From assembly GCA_963803425.1 (NCBI GenBank), contig CAWDMA010000001.1, positions 1,736,001 to 1,800,000 of the forward strand: 64,000 nt of DNA, read 5' to 3'. Every line of letters starts with the position of its first letter. Position 1 is the stretch's first letter. Below, piece by piece: positions 32,542 to 40,763 of this stretch. This DNA comes from DASPWW01 sp963803425. GTDB taxonomy: Bacteria > Actinomycetota > Thermoleophilia > Solirubrobacterales > 70-9. The notes beneath the pieces were generated by a model. That model was not told where the DNA came from. It ran no database searches and saw only the letters and a program-made list of their open reading frames with translations. A program made the position numbers and the translations under genes.

Positions 32542-33845
32542 CGAAGCCCGCGGGCACGCCGACGAGCGCTTCGCGGTTGCTCGCCTCGGGGCGTCTGTCG
32601 CCGCCGCTCAGCCTGAGGGAGCATCTCGCGCAGGTCAGCGAGCTGAACACAGCTCACTGGGAAAGACCCGAGAACCTGATCGAAGCGGTCGAGCGAAGCG
32701 GGTTGCGAGGGCGCGGGGGCGCGGGATTTCCCACCGGGACGAAGATGCGGGCCGTGGCGCGGGCCGGCTCCCGCAGACCCGTCGTGGTCGCCAACGGCGT
32801 CGAAGGCGAGCCTGCCAGCGAGAAGGACGATCTGCTGGTCTCCAGCGCGCCGCACCTGGTGCTCGACGGCGTCGCGGTGGCGGCCTGGGCGGTTGGCGCG
32901 CGTGAGGCCAATATCTGCATCGGGCGGGAAGCAGGCCGAGCCGTCGACGCGATCACCCGGGCACTCGCGGAGAGAAAGGGGGCGGGCATAGATCCCGTCG
33001 ACCCGCGTCTCGTCGAGGTCCCCGACGGCTATGTGGCCGGCGAGGAGAGCGCTATCGTCAACCACCTGAACGGCGGCCCCGGCAAGCCGACGTTCGTTCC
33101 TCCGCGTCCGTTCGAGCGCGGCGTTGCGGGCCGGCCGACGCTTGTCAGCAACGTCGAGACCCTCGCGAACCTCGCTCTGATCGCCCGCCGCGGCCCACGG
33201 TGGTTCCAGGAGCTGGGTACCGCCGACGACCCCGGCACGGTCCTGATCACGATCACCGGGGCCGTCGCCTCGCCCGGCGTCTACGAGATCGCAGGCGGGA
33301 CGCCGCTGGCCGTCGTGCTCGAAGCCGCGGGAGGGATCACCGTCCCTGTTCCGGCGTTCCTGTTGGGCGGCTATGGCGGCAGCTGGGTGGCCGCGGACGC
33401 CGCTCTGAGGCTGCCCCTGGGCCATGCGGCTCTGCGCACCGCCCGGTCGAACCTGGGGCCAGGCGTGATCGTCGCCCTGCCCCAAACGAGCTGCGGGGTC
33501 GTGGAGAGCGCGCGCGTTGCCCGCTATCTCGCGGATCAGTCAGCGGGCCAGTGCGGCCCCTGCGTATACGGCCTCGAGGCGATCGCCGATGCCCTCGAGG
33601 GGATCAGCGATCGCCGCGCCGAGCCCGGCGCCTACCGCTGGATCGAGCGCTGGTGTGCGGACATCGGCCATCGCGGGGCCTGCAGCCACCCCGACGGCGC
33701 GATTCGATTCATCGCCAGCTCGCTGCGAACGTTCGCTGATGAGGTCGATCGACACGAGCAGGGGCAGCCCTGCTGCGCCGATCCCGACTCGACCGGCCTG
33801 CTCCCGGTCACGGGTTCCGGTCGGCTCGAGATAGGTCACCGGTGA
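32538..33845 (+). CDS. NuoF-like NAD(H):FMN/Fe-S oxidoreductase subunit
   Basis: 435 residues from GTG 32538, overlapping the membrane-protein stop. FMN-site loop RGRGGAGFPTGTKM, then GEPASEKDDLL, GYVAGEESAIVNHLNGG (NADH-site region), RPTLVSNVETLANLALI, an SLBB-like segment (ITGAVASPGVYEI) and a C-terminal 4Fe-4S region with QCGPCVYG and RGACSHPDG. Matches the 51-kDa subunit of complex I but stands alone, as in actinobacterial ApbE/ferric-reductase clusters. Probably transfers electrons from NADH to the ferredoxin and the membrane protein. Confidence 0.9.
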   Translation: MTKPAGTPTSASRLLASGRLSPPLSLREHLAQVSELNTAHWERPENLIEAVERSGLRGRGGAGFPTGTKMRAVARAGSRRPVVVANGVEGEPASEKDDLLVSSAPHLVLDGVAVAAWAVGAREANICIGREAGRAVDAITRALAERKGAGIDPVDPRLVEVPDGYVAGEESAIVNHLNGGPGKPTFVPPRPFERGVAGRPTLVSNVETLANLALIARRGPRWFQELGTADDPGTVLITITGAVASPGVYEIAGGTPLAVVLEAAGGITVPVPAFLLGGYGGSWVAADAALRLPLGHAALRTARSNLGPGVIVALPQTSCGVVESARVARYLADQSAGQCGPCVYGLEAIADALEGISDRRAEPGAYRWIERWCADIGHRGACSHPDGAIRFIASSLRTFADEVDRHEQGQPCCADPDSTGLLPVTGSGRLEIGHR

Positions 33846-34099
33846 AGGCGCGCCTTCGGGTCAATCCGATCGCCTGCGAGGCCCACGGCCTGTGCGCCGA
33901 GCTCTTCCCCGAGTGGATCGAGCTCGACGAGTGGGGCTACCCGATCGTGGACGAGGCGCCGATCCCGTACCACCTGCTCGAGCACGCGCAGCGGGCGGCG
34001 CAGGCTTGCCCCACCCTCGCCCTGCTGCTCGATGCGGATGCCGACGCTTCCGAGCGATCGGTGGGTGCAGAACGGCAGGCCCGACGGAGGCCCCGCTGA
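33842..34099 (+). CDS. small single-cluster ferredoxin
   Basis: 85 residues, GTG overlapping the NuoF-like stop. Cysteines 12, 18 and 56 in CEAHGLC and ACPTLAL form the pattern of actinobacterial [3Fe-4S] (or modified [4Fe-4S]) ferredoxins; the spacer LFPEWIELDEWGYPIV is typical. Likely electron carrier between the NuoF-like flavoprotein and a membrane or other acceptor. Last gene of the redox operon. Confidence 0.88.
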   Translation: MKARLRVNPIACEAHGLCAELFPEWIELDEWGYPIVDEAPIPYHLLEHAQRAAQACPTLALLLDADADASERSVGAERQARRRPR

Positions 34100-34269
34100 C
34101 CCACGTCTCGGATTCGCTCGTGTTCCCCGCCGACACGGCCCAGGCGCGCTTCCCGTCGACGCCGTGACTCGTGGACGAAGACCTCGGGCCCGCCCGCTGC
34201 GGCGCCGGGCACCGCGAACCCTCCCGCCCTTGCGTCCGCGCCGCCGTCGATGTCCGGCTTCGCGACCAT
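33937..34269 (-). CDS. doubtful small ORF antisense to the ferredoxin
   Basis: An ATG at 34269 has a perfect GGGAGGT 7 nt upstream and opens a 110-codon frame (MVAKPDIDGGADARAGGF). More than half of it lies antisense to the ferredoxin gene, and the later part is Arg/Ser-rich like a shadow frame. No family is recognised. It is recorded because the ribosome-binding site is unusually good; the true product might be shorter. Confidence 0.2.
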   Translation of the reverse strand: MVAKPDIDGGADARAGGFAVPGAAAGGPEVFVHESRRRREARLGRVGGEHERIRDVGQRGLRRACRSAPTDRSEASASASSSRARVGQACAARCACSSRWYGIGASSTIG

Positions 34270-34413
34270 CTTTCAGACCTCCCAGCCGACTGATCGGTAT
34301 CGCGGGGGCTCCGCGTAAGGCCGCCGCGCGCCTTCTGGACGATCGTGCTTTGCGCGGTGATCGGCGACCGCGACGCTGATCCGCAGCTCGGCAACCGCAC
34401 GCCGCCCGGAGGG
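34100..34413. other. intergenic stretch without confident gene
   Basis: About 310 bases between the ferredoxin gene and the promoter at 34414. Apart from the start of the doubtful minus-strand ORF (ATG at 34269) no gene, tRNA, strong hairpin or repeat is visible. Codon-like structure is weak; it may be decayed coding sequence. Confidence 0.4.
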
Positions 34414-34443
34414 TTGACTCACCGCCGCGGACGCGCGTAGGAT
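34414..34443 (+). promoter_or_regulatory. leaderless promoter of membrane protein 34450
   Basis: TTGACT (34414-34419), 18 bp, TAGGAT (34438-34443), then 6 nt and the ATG at 34450. The predicted transcription start coincides with the start codon and there is no Shine-Dalgarno sequence. Confidence 0.65.
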
Positions 34444-34449
34444 CGCGGC

Positions 34450-35196
34450 ATGGAATCTTCAAGCAGCTCCAGGGACCGTGTCAGCGTGGGTGGCGTCGTC
34501 AGCGAGACGTTCTCGATCTACGGGCAGAACCTCGTGGCGCTGCTCGGCGTCTCGATCCTGATCTTCGTGGTGGTCGGCGTGATCGCCGGGCTCTCATACA
34601 ACCACGGTGGCGTGATCCTCAACATCGTCGCCGCGATCGTGCAGATCTCGGCATACGCGCTCTACACCGGGTTCGTCGTCCGGCTGGTCCAGGACGTCCG
34701 CGACGGCAAGCGCGACCAGGGCGTCGGCGACCTGCTGTCCTCCGCCGCGCCGGCAATCCTGTCGCTGATCGGGTTCGGGATCCTGTTCGGGATCGGAGTC
34801 ACGATCGGGCTGGTCCTGCTGATCGTTCCCGGGCTGATCCTGATCACGTTCTGGTGCGTTGGCGCGCCGTCGATCGTCGTCGAGCAGGAGGGGCCGATCG
34901 GCGCTTTCGGGCGGAGCTGGAACCTCGTCCGGGGCGATGCGTGGTCGGTGTTCGCGGCGCTGCTGGTGATCCTGCTGATCGTGATCGCGATCGGGTTCGT
35001 GCTGAGCGTGATCGCGACGCCGATCTCGAACGGAGCGGTCGTGGTCGCGAACATCATCTCGAACGTGATCACCGCGCCGATCTTCGCGCTCGCCGTGAGC
35101 ACGATGTTCTTCGATCTCGGTGGCGGCGCCGGGGCGTCCACAACGGACACGTCGCCGGCGGCCGACTTCCCGGAGACGCCGGGCCCCGCCTCCTAG
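34450..35196 (+). CDS. multi-pass membrane protein, DUF/YciC-like
   Basis: 248 residues with about six hydrophobic helices. N-terminal VGGVVSETFSIYGQNLVALLGV and the internal LLIVPGLILITFWCVGAPSIVVE followed by SWNLVRGDAWSVF are typical of the YciC/glycerophosphodiester-phosphodiesterase membrane-domain-like family of unknown function. The amphipathic SWxLxxG-type segment is conserved in the family. C-terminus is a short Ser/Thr/Pro tail. Monocistronic, convergent with the lipoprotein gene. Confidence 0.78.
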   Translation: MESSSSSRDRVSVGGVVSETFSIYGQNLVALLGVSILIFVVVGVIAGLSYNHGGVILNIVAAIVQISAYALYTGFVVRLVQDVRDGKRDQGVGDLLSSAAPAILSLIGFGILFGIGVTIGLVLLIVPGLILITFWCVGAPSIVVEQEGPIGAFGRSWNLVRGDAWSVFAALLVILLIVIAIGFVLSVIATPISNGAVVVANIISNVITAPIFALAVSTMFFDLGGGAGASTTDTSPAADFPETPGPAS

Positions 35197-35220
35197 GGGG
35201 TCCCGACGGTCCGATATGCA

Positions 35221-35243
35221 CGCGCCGGCTCCGTGCCGGCGCG
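35221..35243. terminator. bidirectional terminator hairpin
   Basis: Perfect 9-bp arms CGCGCCGGC / GCCGGCGCG around a TCCGT loop, midway between two convergent genes (stops at 35196 and 35268). Confidence 0.65.
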
Positions 35244-35267
35244 CGCATGATCGCCCCCGAGCCGCTC

Positions 35268-35834
35268 CTAGTAGGAGTACCCGCCGGAGCCGCCGCCGCT
35301 CGAGCCGGAGCCGCCACCGGACTGCACGGCGTCGCCCGACGCTGTCACCGCGTACCACAGGGCGCCGAACTCGTCGCTTCCGTTCCCGTTCGTGTCACCC
35401 GCGGACTCGTCCTCCGCGTACCGGTACAGCGGGTGGCCCGCGTACGCGACCTGGGTCGTGCCGTCGTCGCGCTTGAAGGTCGTCAGGTTCGATGCATCGA
35501 CCCCGTTGCCCGCCTTCGGCTTGCCGTCAGTGGTCAGCGGCGGCCATGCCGTGGCGCAGTCGCCCGAGCACGCGGACTGGTTCGCCGAGCTGTCCTTCTC
35601 GAACAGGTACAGGGTCTTCCCGTCCCCATCCACGAGGATCTTGCCCAGGTCGGAGTTGGCTGCCACGTCGACCTGGGCGGTGCCCCCTGCGCCGCCCGTC
35701 GTCGCCGAGGCGTTCTGGGTCGTAGCGTCGGCAGCCGTCGATGTGTCGTTGCCGCCACCGCACGCGATCAGGCCGGCCGATGCGAGCAGGCCGACGGCGA
35801 GAGCGAGCACGATGCGGAGCTTGCTGATTTGCAT
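35268..35834 (-). CDS. lipoprotein with Lipoprotein_15 (COG4315) repeats
   Basis: 188 residues, ATG 35834 with GGAGGT upstream. Signal peptide with lipobox LIACGG (Cys25). Two copies of the Lipoprotein_15 repeat are seen: DGDGKTLYLFEKDSS with CSGDCATAWPPL, and VAYAGHPLYRYAEDESAGD with FGALWYAV. The two Cys of SACSGDC probably form a disulfide. Family function is unknown. A Gly/Ser tail ends in YSY. Divergent from the ligase gene. Confidence 0.85.
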   Translation of the reverse strand: MQISKLRIVLALAVGLLASAGLIACGGGNDTSTAADATTQNASATTGGAGGTAQVDVAANSDLGKILVDGDGKTLYLFEKDSSANQSACSGDCATAWPPLTTDGKPKAGNGVDASNLTTFKRDDGTTQVAYAGHPLYRYAEDESAGDTNGNGSDEFGALWYAVTASGDAVQSGGGSGSSGGGSGGYSY

Positions 35835-35909
35835 TGCCACCTCCAGGTGGTGTTGGCTTCTCCCTCGGAGGGGAGATACGAACGGCGCCCGCAGCGGGAT
35901 GATTGACGC

Positions 35910-37346
35910 GTGACTGAGCCCAAGCTCCGCGAGTACGGGCAAAAGCGCAATCTCGACCGCACACCGGAGCCGGCTGACGGCGGTGTCGCTCGTGACGAGC
36001 ACAGCCGGTTCGTGATCCAGGAGCACGACGCCACAAACCTGCACTGGGACCTGCGCCTGGAGCGGGACGGTGTGCTCGTCTCGTGGGCGCTCCCTCGGGG
36101 GATCCCGCCCGACCCCGGTGAGAACCGGTTCGCGGCGCACACCGAGGACCACCCGCTCGCCTATCTCGAGTTCGAGGGCGAGATCCCGAAGGGGGAGTAC
36201 GGCGCCGGAACGATCAAGATCTGGGACCGGGGCACCTACGAGACCGAGAAGTTCGAGGCCGCGAAGGTGGTCGTCCGCCTTCACGGCGAGCGGGTCCAGG
36301 GGCGGTACGCGCTGTTCCGGCTCAGGGGCGAGGAGAAGGATTGGATGATCCACCGGATGGACGCCGCCGACCCGAGACGGGAGCCGATCCCGGAGCACGT
36401 CGAGCCGATGAAGGCGACGCTCGGGAGGCTCCCGCGCGAGGACGCGGCATACGGATACGAGATCAAGTGGGACGGCGTGCGGGCGATCGCGTACTGCTCC
36501 GGCGGCCGCCTCACCCTGGAGAGCCGCAACCTCCGCGAGATCACCACCCAGTACCCGGAGCTGCGCGCGATCGGCCGCCAGCTCGGCTCGCGCGAGGCGG
36601 TTCTGGACGGCGAGATCGTCGCGCTGGACGAGCACGGACGCCCCAGCTTCCAGCGCCTCCAGGGGCGCATGCACCTTGCCTCCGAGAGCGCGATCCGGCG
36701 CCGCGCGAAGCAGGCCCCGGTCACCTTGATGATCTTCGACCTGCTCTACCTGGAGGGCCGCTCCATGATCGCACTGCCGTACGAGGAGCGCCGCGAGCTG
36801 CTCGAGTCGCTGCGGCTGGAGGGTCCCAGCTGGCAGACGCCTTCGTTCCATCGCGGCGAGGGAAGGGCGCTGCTGGCGGCCACCAAGGAGCGGGACCTCG
36901 AGGGAATCGTCGCGAAGCGGCTCGACAGCGCATACATGCCGGGCCGCCGCACCCGCGCCTGGGTGAAGGTGAAGAACGTGCGCTCGCAGGAGATGGTGAT
37001 CGGGGGTTGGCAGCCCGGCAAGGGCGCCCGGGCGGGCACGATCGGCTCCCTGCTCGTCGGCTACAACGGCGGCGAGGGGCTCCGCTACGCAGGCAATGTG
37101 GGAACCGGCTTCACCGATGCGGACCTGCGGCGGCTGGCCGAGATGCTCGAGCCGCTGGCCCGCGACGACAGCCCGTTCACGGGGCGCCGGCCCCCCCGCG
37201 ACGCGGTGTTCGTGGAGCCGCGCATGGTCGCCGAGGTGGAGTTCAGCGAATGGACGTCTGCCGGCACCCTGCGGCACCCCTCCTTCAAGGGGCTCCGCGA
37301 CGACAAGGACCCGAGCGAGGTCGTCCGGGAGGAGCCCCGGCGATGA
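35910..37346 (+). CDS. ligD: LigD-type ATP-dependent DNA ligase (phosphoesterase + ligase)
   Basis: 478 residues, GTG start. N-terminal 3'-phosphoesterase domain (about 20-150) with H39, H45, D47 in EHDATNLHWDLRLE, H81 in DHPLAY and FEGEIPKGEYGAG. Then an ATP-dependent ligase: nucleotidyl Lys176 in EIKWDGVRA, LDGEIVAL, EGIVAKRL and WVKVK, plus OB fold. The polymerase/primase domain of mycobacterial LigD is missing and no ku gene is nearby. Likely end processing and sealing in NHEJ-like repair, with the polymerase encoded elsewhere. Confidence 0.92.
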   Translation: MTEPKLREYGQKRNLDRTPEPADGGVARDEHSRFVIQEHDATNLHWDLRLERDGVLVSWALPRGIPPDPGENRFAAHTEDHPLAYLEFEGEIPKGEYGAGTIKIWDRGTYETEKFEAAKVVVRLHGERVQGRYALFRLRGEEKDWMIHRMDAADPRREPIPEHVEPMKATLGRLPREDAAYGYEIKWDGVRAIAYCSGGRLTLESRNLREITTQYPELRAIGRQLGSREAVLDGEIVALDEHGRPSFQRLQGRMHLASESAIRRRAKQAPVTLMIFDLLYLEGRSMIALPYEERRELLESLRLEGPSWQTPSFHRGEGRALLAATKERDLEGIVAKRLDSAYMPGRRTRAWVKVKNVRSQEMVIGGWQPGKGARAGTIGSLLVGYNGGEGLRYAGNVGTGFTDADLRRLAEMLEPLARDDSPFTGRRPPRDAVFVEPRMVAEVEFSEWTSAGTLRHPSFKGLRDDKDPSEVVREEPRR

Positions 37347-37376
37347 GTTCGAGCGCCCACTCGGGTCGATAGGACG

Positions 37377-38651
37377 ATGACCGACACCCCGCGATCGATC
37401 CAGCGCACCTACCTGACGCTCCTGCTCGGGAACACTCTGGCGGCGTCGCTGATCTGGGGGATCAACACGATCTTCCTGCTCGACGCGGGCCTTTCGAACC
37501 TGGGGGCGTTCGCCGCGAACGCGTTCTTCACCGGCGGGATGGTCCTGTTCGAGGTCCCGACCGGGATCGTCGCCGACACGATCGGGCGGCGGGTCTCCTA
37601 CCTGCTGGGGACGCTGACGCTGACGGTGACGACGCTTCTGTACGTGCTGCTGTGGGAGATCGAGGCGCCGTTCTGGGAGTGGGCGATCGCATCGCTGTTG
37701 CTGGGGCTCGGCTTCACCTTCTTCTCCGGCGCGGTCGAGGCGTGGCTCGTGGACGCGCTGAAGGCGACGGGGTTCACCGGCAAGCTGGAGTCCGTCTTCG
37801 GGCGCGGCCAGATCGTGACGGGGATCGGGATGCTGACCGGTTCGGTGGCCGGGGGGTTCATCGCCGAGCGGGTCAGCCTCGGGGCTCCGTTCGTGCTCCG
37901 CGGCGCGATCCTGGTGGTGATGTTCGCGCTCGCGTTCAGGCTCATGCACGACGTCGGCTTCACGGCCGAGCGCAGCGCGGGCCCGTTCACCGAGATGCGG
38001 AAGATCGCCTCGAACTCGATCGACTACGGGTGGCGAGTCCCGGCCGTGAAGTGGCTGATGGTCGAGTCGCTGTTCACCGGCGGGGTCGGGATCTATGCGT
38101 TCTACGCGCTGCAGCCCTACCTGCTCGAGCTGTACGGCGATCCGCAGGCATACGAGATCGCCGGGCTCGCCGCGGCGATCGTCGCCGGCGCGCAGATCCT
38201 CGGCGGGATCGCCGCCCCGCGCATTCGAGGACTCTTCCACCGCCGCACCTCGGCGCTGCTCGCGATGCTTGCGCTCAGCGTCGTCACGCTGGCGCTGGTC
38301 GGAGCGGTGAAGAGCTTCTGGCCGGTGATCGGGTTCACCGTGGTGTGGGGTCTGCTGTTCGCGGCGACGATGCCGATCCGCCAGACCTACATCAACGGGA
38401 CGATCCCGTCGCGCGAGCGGGCGACGATCCTGTCATTCGACTCGATGATGAGCTCCACGGGCGGGGTGTGGGCGCAGCCGGTGCTGGGCCGCGCGGCAGA
38501 CGTGTGGGGCTACCCGGCCTCCTACCTGATGAGCGCGGGGATCTCGGCGCTCGCCCTCCCGTTCCTGTATCTCTCGCGCCGCCAGGACGCGCCCGCGGAC
38601 ACCCTCGATCTGACGGACTCCGACGCCGAGCCGGCTCCGCAGCCGGCTTGA
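37377..38651 (+). CDS. MFS transporter
   Basis: 424 residues, about 12 helices. Opening SIQRTYLTLLLGNTLAASLIWGINTIFLLDAG and the loop 2-3 motif FEVPTGIVADTIGRRVSYLLG place it in the DHA1-like/tetracycline-type group of unknown substrate. Starts 30 nt after ligD. C-terminal tail is short and acidic. Nothing in the neighbours points to a substrate. Confidence 0.87.
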   Translation: MTDTPRSIQRTYLTLLLGNTLAASLIWGINTIFLLDAGLSNLGAFAANAFFTGGMVLFEVPTGIVADTIGRRVSYLLGTLTLTVTTLLYVLLWEIEAPFWEWAIASLLLGLGFTFFSGAVEAWLVDALKATGFTGKLESVFGRGQIVTGIGMLTGSVAGGFIAERVSLGAPFVLRGAILVVMFALAFRLMHDVGFTAERSAGPFTEMRKIASNSIDYGWRVPAVKWLMVESLFTGGVGIYAFYALQPYLLELYGDPQAYEIAGLAAAIVAGAQILGGIAAPRIRGLFHRRTSALLAMLALSVVTLALVGAVKSFWPVIGFTVVWGLLFAATMPIRQTYINGTIPSRERATILSFDSMMSSTGGVWAQPVLGRAADVWGYPASYLMSAGISALALPFLYLSRRQDAPADTLDLTDSDAEPAPQPA

Positions 38652-38740
38652 GACCCGGACGTCGAGGCCTGGATCGCTTGCACCGACCGACACCAGGATC
38701 ACCACACCTCGCGCCACGCCACGCCTGTTGAACGGATGTT

Positions 38741-39328
38741 CTATTCCGGACGGCGGGCCGTCCGGAGGCCCAGGCAGGCGGCGCCCATCCCGGCGAACGC
38801 GGCGGCGCGGATCGCGGTGCCGACGGTCTGCACTCCCTCCGGAAGCCCTGCCGCGACCAGCACGGCCGTCAGGCCGAGGCCGACGATCAGGGCGATCCCG
38901 GTCCACCGCGGGAACACCCCGGCACGCAGCACCGAGGCCCCGAACAGCACGCCGCCGACCAGTGCCAGCGCCGAGTTGAGGTCGTAGATCACGCCGAAGT
39001 CGTCGAACACCGCGTCGGCGTCCCGGGTGCCCGTGACGAGCGGATACAGCACCGTCGCCGCGAAGCCGACGAACGCGACGCTGTACATGAGCGCGCCAGC
39101 GAGCCCGATCCAGCCGCCGCGCTCGCCCTGGATCGCGTACAGCCCGACGACGAAGAACGGGATCGCCGCCTCGGCCATGTAGGTGACGATCAGCTGTCCC
39201 GTGTACAGCCTCCCCGCCGCCAGCTCCATCGCGTCCGAGAGGACGTACATGGCCGAGAACACGATCGCGGCCACACCGACAAGAACGGACAGCTCGCGGC
39301 CCGACGGACCGCTTGTCTGGGCCGTCAA
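38741..39328 (-). CDS. DUF4386-like membrane protein
   Basis: 195 residues from TTG 39328, which overlaps the sulfotransferase TGA by TTGA. Six hydrophobic helices; N-terminal VGVAAIVFSAMYVLSDAMEL and central FDDFGVIYDLNSALALVGGVLFGASVLR resemble DUF4386-type or related integral membrane proteins. No charged or metal motif within helices that would indicate function. Coupled with the sulfotransferase. Confidence 0.7.
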   Translation of the reverse strand: MTAQTSGPSGRELSVLVGVAAIVFSAMYVLSDAMELAAGRLYTGQLIVTYMAEAAIPFFVVGLYAIQGERGGWIGLAGALMYSVAFVGFAATVLYPLVTGTRDADAVFDDFGVIYDLNSALALVGGVLFGASVLRAGVFPRWTGIALIVGLGLTAVLVAAGLPEGVQTVGTAIRAAAFAGMGAACLGLRTARRPE

Positions 39329-40269
39329 GCGGCGGCCGCCGCCCCGGCGACGTAGCGCAGCTCGGCCAGCTTCGGGCCCATGATCTCGACCATCGCGCGC
39401 TTCTCCTCCGCGCTCATGCTCGACTGCCAGCCGCCGGGATTGGCGGCACGGACCACCCTGCCCGTGCCCTTGTCGCTGTCGGCGACGCGCTCGTACGAGC
39501 GTGCGTCCGCGATCGAGCGGAGCCGACCTGCATGGGCATCGAGCTCGAGCGCGGCGCACACCCGCTGCAGCTCCGTTGCGGGGTCGGCGCGGAGGCTCTC
39601 GTATCGAACGACCACCCGGCGCCCCCGGGGGTGGCGCTCGTATGCCGCCTGCACGACCTCGGTCCGGTACACCCACACGCTCGCCAGCCACCTGACCAGA
39701 TGCGGCCGCCCCTCGGGGGAGAGCGGGTACGCCCCGCCCTCCAGCGCCCACGAGTCGCGCGAGTAGGCGTCAACCCACGAGTCGACGACGTCCCGCCCGT
39801 CCCGGAGCAGCCACACGAGCCGGGACTCGGGGAAGAGGTCGAACAGGAGGTCGGCGACGTGGGAGCCCGGCTCCTTGACGACGACCATCGGGTCGCGGAC
39901 GCCGCGATCCGCCGCGATCTCGCGGGCCTGCGCGTCGAACCGGGCCGCGACCAGGTCGCGGAGCGCGGGCAGCCACCGGTCGCGGTAGCGGTCCGAGAAG
40001 AAGTAGTCGGGCTTGCGGCGCTTCAGCTCGGTGAGCGTGGTCAGATCGGGAGGCTCCTGCGCCGTCGCCCAGGCGAGCGGGATCGGGCGCCACACCCCGA
40101 GGTGATGACCCAGGTGAGGGTCGTCGATCGGCGCCACCTCAGCGAGGTCGGAGAGCATCCGGAGCAGCCAGGTGCTGCCGCTGCGCGAGGACCCGAGAAT
40201 CCACGCGAGCCGATCCCCCCGGTCCGCGACGCTGAAATCTTCCGTCCTGAGTGCTCGGATTCGCCTCAA
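39325..40269 (-). CDS. sulfotransferase family protein
   Basis: 314 residues from TTG 40269, chosen because GGAG lies 6 nt upstream and the frame above it overlaps the thioesterase gene. PAPS-binding 5'-phosphosulfate loop WILGSSRSGSTWLLRML, 3'-phosphate block VDSWVDAYSRDSW and LLRDGRDVV are clear. It transfers sulfonate from PAPS to an unknown carbohydrate, lipid or small molecule. The chain ends in a poly-Ala tail. The start region 40261-40320 is more A/T-rich than the surroundings. Confidence 0.85.
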   Translation of the reverse strand: MRRIRALRTEDFSVADRGDRLAWILGSSRSGSTWLLRMLSDLAEVAPIDDPHLGHHLGVWRPIPLAWATAQEPPDLTTLTELKRRKPDYFFSDRYRDRWLPALRDLVAARFDAQAREIAADRGVRDPMVVVKEPGSHVADLLFDLFPESRLVWLLRDGRDVVDSWVDAYSRDSWALEGGAYPLSPEGRPHLVRWLASVWVYRTEVVQAAYERHPRGRRVVVRYESLRADPATELQRVCAALELDAHAGRLRSIADARSYERVADSDKGTGRVVRAANPGGWQSSMSAEEKRAMVEIMGPKLAELRYVAGAAAAA

Positions 40270-40307
40270 AGCGAAGCTCCAATTACCCTCGACGAGTTGG
40301 ATTGAAA

Positions 40308-40712
40308 CTACCGGCTCGGACGTGATCGCAGCCGTGTGGCGGGGAAGATCGAGTAGCTGCCGATCGCGTTCGCGAGCAGCCGACCGTCCTCGTGGTGCAC
40401 CTCGCTGCTCAGCACGGCGATCCTGTCGTTGCGGCGCTCCAGGGTGCTCGAGCAGATCACGTCTCCCTGGGTCGCGGTCTGGATGTAGTTGATCGAGATC
40501 CCGATCGTGGCGAGCGCCTCGCCCTCGCTCCGCTCCACCCACAGGGTCGATCCCATGCAGTAGTCCACCATCGCGTAGCTCACCGCTCCCGACAGCAGGC
40601 CTGCGGCGTTGATGTGCTTCCGCTCGATCGTGAGTCGGATCCGATCCGCGGCCTCCCACCGGAAGCCGATCCAGTCGCTCACCCCGTCGAAGCCCGTGCG
40701 CTCCTCGTTCAT
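40308..40712 (-). CDS. PaaI-like hotdog-fold thioesterase
   Basis: 134 residues with hotdog fold: helix segment INAAGLLSGAVSYAMVDYCMG (in PaaI the HGG motif region) and beta strands ATIGISINYIQTATQGDVICSS. The usual HGGxxxAL Asp/Gly motif is altered to NAAGLLSGA, so catalytic details may differ. Probably cleaves acyl-CoA thioesters. ATG start; divergent from the EamA-type transporter. Confidence 0.82.
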   Translation of the reverse strand: MNEERTGFDGVSDWIGFRWEAADRIRLTIERKHINAAGLLSGAVSYAMVDYCMGSTLWVERSEGEALATIGISINYIQTATQGDVICSSTLERRNDRIAVLSSEVHHEDGRLLANAIGSYSIFPATRLRSRPSR

Positions 40713-40763
40713 CGGTCGCGCAGCGTACCTTCGGCAGCCCCGCGGCGGGGCTACGCTCGCGGC

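Noticed and set aside
30205..34099. Complete extracellular electron-transfer chain with multiheme cytochromes
   Set aside because: No CxxCH motif in any of the five proteins, so no c-type cytochromes.
35835..38240. Long minus-strand open frame opposite ligD and the MFS transporter
   Set aside because: Composition is Arg/Asp/His/Gly-rich shadow translation of GC-rich genes; plus-strand proteins have clear family motifs.
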